From Defluviitaleaceae bacterium (GTDB lineage: Bacteria > Bacillota > Clostridia > Lachnospirales > WQUN01), in the NCBI GenBank assembly GCA_009783525.1, contig WRDG01000019.1:1-16327 (forward strand): a stretch of DNA of 16,327 nt, given 5' to 3'. Made by a program: the position numbers and the translations under genes. Positions 14,119 through 16,327 of this stretch are shown here, one piece after another (position 1 is the stretch's first letter; each line of letters starts with the position of its first letter). The notes beneath the pieces were generated by a model that did not search any database, was not told the DNA's origin, and saw nothing but the letters and a program-made list of their open reading frames with translations.

Positions 14119-15744
14119 ATGGACTCGGACATAAAAATAGCGCAGGAAACAAAGATGCTGCCGATACAGCAAATAGCGGACAAGCTCGGGATTCCTGCTT
14201 GCAGCGTCACGCAATACGGTGAGTACAAAGCAAAAATAAACCATAAATATTCGGGCGGAAAAAAAGCGAAGGTTGTTTTGGTTACAGCTATTTCGCCGAC
14301 GCCGCTCGGCGAAGGCAAAACGACCACAACGGTCGGGCTTGGCGACGCGTTAAGCAGGCTTGGCAAAAAAACGGCTGTATGCCTGCGCGAACCGTCGCTC
14401 GGGCCGGTGTTCGGAGTGAAGGGCGGCGCTGCGGGAGGCGGATATTCGCAGGTCGTACCCATGGAAGATATCAACCTGCATTTTACGGGCGACATTCATG
14501 CGATATCGGCGGCAAACAATCTGCTCGCGGCTCTTATCGACAACCACATATACCACGGCAACGGGCTCAGGATCGACCCGCGCCGCATTACATGGCGGCG
14601 CGCACTCGATATGAACGACCGTCAGCTCCGCTTCGTTGTAAACGGTTTGGGCAAGTCGGCTAACGGCACACCAAGAGAAGACGGCTTCGATATAACCGCG
14701 GCTAGCGAAATAATGGCGGTTTTTTGCCTGTCCGAAAATTTTGAAATATTAAAAAGAAATATGTCCAATATTATCGTTGCGTATTCGTTTGACGGGAAAC
14801 CGGTCACTGCGGGCGAGCTTAAAGCGGAGGGCGCGATGACGGCTTTGCTGCGCGACGCATTCGAACCGAATCTCGTGCAGACATTGGAGCACACGCCGGC
14901 ATTTATACACGGCGGCCCGTTCGCAAACATCGCGCACGGCTGCAATTCGATGGTTGCGACGCTAACGGCGGCTACACTGTGCGATTATGTCGTAACGGAA
15001 GCGGGCTTTGGCGCGGATCTCGGCGCAGAAAAATTTATCGACATAAAATGCCGCAGGTCGGGCATTGTCCCGTCTGCCGCGGTGATAGTCGCCACTGTGC
15101 GCGCCCTTGCTCACCACGGCGGCGGCTCGCTGCAAAAAGGCGTATGTAATTTAGAAAGGCATATAGAAAACATAAAAAATGTTTACGGCTTGCCCGTTGT
15201 GGTCGCGGTAAATAAATTCGGCGGCGATACGGAAACCGACCTTGAATATGTCGCGGACGCGGCAAAAAGCATGGGCGTGCGGGCAGAAAAATCGGAAGTA
15301 TTCGAAAAGGGCGGCGCAGGCGGCGCGAAATTGGGCGAAGCCGTGCTGGCTGCGGCAGACGAAAAAAATTCGTTTAAGTTTGTATATCAATCAGACAAAT
15401 CGCTTAAGAAAAAAATTGAAACGGTCGCAAAGGATATTTACAGAGCGGGCGATGTTTCATATTCGCCGGAAGCGGCGAAGGGCTTAAAGGAACTGGAAAG
15501 CATCGGTTTCGGAAAACTGCCGGTTTGCATAGCAAAAACCCAGTATTCATTTTCCGACAACCCGAAACTTTTGGGAGCGCCGTCGGGTTTCGAATTTCAT
15601 GTGCGGCAGGTGAGGCTGTCTGCGGGCGCGGGTTTCGTTGTCGCGTTCGCGGGCGACATCATGACCATGCCGGGCCTGCCTAAAACGCCGTCGTCCGAAT
15701 ACATCGACGTGGAAGCGGACGGGAAAATAAACGGTCTTTTTTAA
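14119..15744 (+). CDS. fhs: Formate-tetrahydrofolate ligase
   Basis: A 541-residue enzyme (family usually about 550-560) that makes 10-formyl-tetrahydrofolate from formate, tetrahydrofolate and ATP in the cytoplasm, feeding purine synthesis, fMet-tRNA formation and, in acetogens, the methyl branch of the Wood-Ljungdahl pathway. Landmarks are the P-loop TPLGEGKTTT (61-70), REPSLGPVFGVKGGAAGGGYSQ (90-111), MEDINLHFTGD (115-125), and the conserved segments EAGFGADLGAEKF and MPGLPKTPSSEYIDV near the end. AAAGGA at 14105-14110 is 8 nt before the ATG. It follows the kinase/Srx-fold gene by 16 nt and is probably the last gene of the tagO-like operon. Its stop overlaps that of the convergent larE by 4 nt, with no terminator between them. 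Confidence 0.95.
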   Translation: MDSDIKIAQETKMLPIQQIADKLGIPACSVTQYGEYKAKINHKYSGGKKAKVVLVTAISPTPLGEGKTTTTVGLGDALSRLGKKTAVCLREPSLGPVFGVKGGAAGGGYSQVVPMEDINLHFTGDIHAISAANNLLAALIDNHIYHGNGLRIDPRRITWRRALDMNDRQLRFVVNGLGKSANGTPREDGFDITAASEIMAVFCLSENFEILKRNMSNIIVAYSFDGKPVTAGELKAEGAMTALLRDAFEPNLVQTLEHTPAFIHGGPFANIAHGCNSMVATLTAATLCDYVVTEAGFGADLGAEKFIDIKCRRSGIVPSAAVIVATVRALAHHGGGSLQKGVCNLERHIENIKNVYGLPVVVAVNKFGGDTETDLEYVADAAKSMGVRAEKSEVFEKGGAGGAKLGEAVLAAADEKNSFKFVYQSDKSLKKKIETVAKDIYRAGDVSYSPEAAKGLKELESIGFGKLPVCIAKTQYSFSDNPKLLGAPSGFEFHVRQVRLSAGAGFVVAFAGDIMTMPGLPKTPSSEYIDVEADGKINGLF

Positions 15745-16327
15745 AACACATTCATGGAGCCTGTTCTGTAGCCGTTTAAATCCAACGAAACATACGAAAA
15801 TCCGAGCAGTTTAAATTTTTCGCAAATAATACTGCGAACCTCCGGTTCCGGTATTTTTTTTATGTCTTCATGCTGAGTTTCGATGCGGGCGAGATTGCCG
15901 TGCAGCCTTACTCTTACCTGAGCAAAACCAATTTCGTGCAATAATTCTTCCGCCTGTTCAACCATACGTAATTTTTCCGCCGTGATTTGTTCTCCGTGAA
16001 CGAACCGCGAGGCGAGGCACGCAAATGACGGTTTTTGCCAGGTAGGAAGCCCGCGTTCTTTTGAAAACATACGGATTTCGTTTTTTGAAATACCCACAGT
16101 TTGAAACAGGCTTAGCACACCCAGCTCCTTAACGGCCTTTGCGCCTGCGCGGTAGTCGTTTAAATCGTCCGTGTGCGAGCCTTCAAGCACATTTTGTGTT
16201 CCGAAAGACTGCGCTATTGAGATAATTTTTGTCATGATTGCGCGCTTGCAATCGTAACAGCGGTTAGGCGGGTTGTCCGAAAAGCCCTGCACAGAAAACG
16301 GGTCGAAGTCGAACACAATGTGCTTGA
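15741..16327 (-). CDS. larE: LarE, pyridinium-dithiocarboxylate sulfur transferase (5' end missing)
   Basis: The frame is open to the right edge and lacks the N-terminal PP-loop, which lies outside the window. LarE uses ATP to activate the substrate and donates sulfur to make the nickel-pincer cofactor of lactate racemase and other LarA-type enzymes. The visible part has NPPNRCYDCKRA, EGSHTDDLNDYRAGAKAVKELGV and WQKPSFACLASRFVHGE; the Cys in ACLASR is the position of the sacrificial cysteine in Lactobacillus-type LarE, and the C-terminal half (VRVRLHGNLARIE) is typical. Whether further cysteines mark an iron-sulfur type cannot be judged from this part. No larA, larB or larC is in the window. 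Any ATG start must be beyond 16327; the GTG at 16316 is internal. Confidence 0.9.
   Translation of the reverse strand, partial: KHIVFDFDPFSVQGFSDNPPNRCYDCKRAIMTKIISIAQSFGTQNVLEGSHTDDLNDYRAGAKAVKELGVLSLFQTVGISKNEIRMFSKERGLPTWQKPSFACLASRFVHGEQITAEKLRMVEQAEELLHEIGFAQVRVRLHGNLARIETQHEDIKKIPEPEVRSIICEKFKLLGFSYVSLDLNGYRTGSMNVF

Noticed and set aside
1..16327. tRNA/rRNA genes, CRISPR arrays, IS elements or prophage
   Set aside because: No cloverleaf, regular short repeats with spacers, transposase or phage structural genes were recognised on reading both strands.

Overview
The window looks like chromosome from an anaerobic low-to-mid GC Gram-positive bacterium, most likely a Clostridia-type Bacillota. 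The reasons are a HelD-type RNA polymerase recycling helicase, a clostridial-style MurG, a TagO/WecA-like lipid-carrier transferase, formate-tetrahydrofolate ligase, LarE, strong AGGAG-type ribosome binding sites and a coding strand rich in A-runs. No phage, IS element, tRNA, rRNA or CRISPR was recognised.

Layout. At 1-193 is the 3' end of an unrecognised gene with a Rho-independent terminator. At 389-1943 are two tandem, clearly paralogous ParB-like DNA-binding proteins behind a good sigma-A-type promoter with a perfect palindrome at its predicted transcription start. At 2033-3695 (minus) are a one-domain, possibly decaying YigZ/IMPACT protein and a UroD-like protein. The divergent space at 3696-4052 holds a long interrupted palindrome and a leader with a terminator-like hairpin in front of helD (4053-6362, plus). 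helD runs tail-to-tail, with an 8-nt overlap, into a minus-strand pair: an M1-peptidase-like lipoprotein that has lost both HExxH histidines (7470-9023), followed by a flavodoxin-fold/SCP2 fusion (6355-7449).

From 9143 to 15744 all genes are on the plus strand: murG; then, behind its own promoter candidate, a tightly spaced run (gaps of 15-16 nt) of a tagO/wecA-like gene, a DUF4914-like P-loop protein, a fusion of a cytidylate-kinase-like P-loop domain with a ParB/sulfiredoxin-fold domain, and fhs. A partial larE (minus) closes the window and overlaps the fhs stop codon.

The most promising undescribed unit is the pair at 11288-14102: a large P-loop protein with a loose resemblance to PEP carboxykinase around its nucleotide loop, next to a kinase fused to a domain whose DGHHR motif recalls ParB/Srx-fold free-serine kinases (SerK, SbnI). 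It is placed directly upstream of fhs, so a phosphotransfer or regulatory role touching serine and one-carbon metabolism is a reasonable but untested idea. Three separate proteins in this window carry ParB/Srx-type folds.
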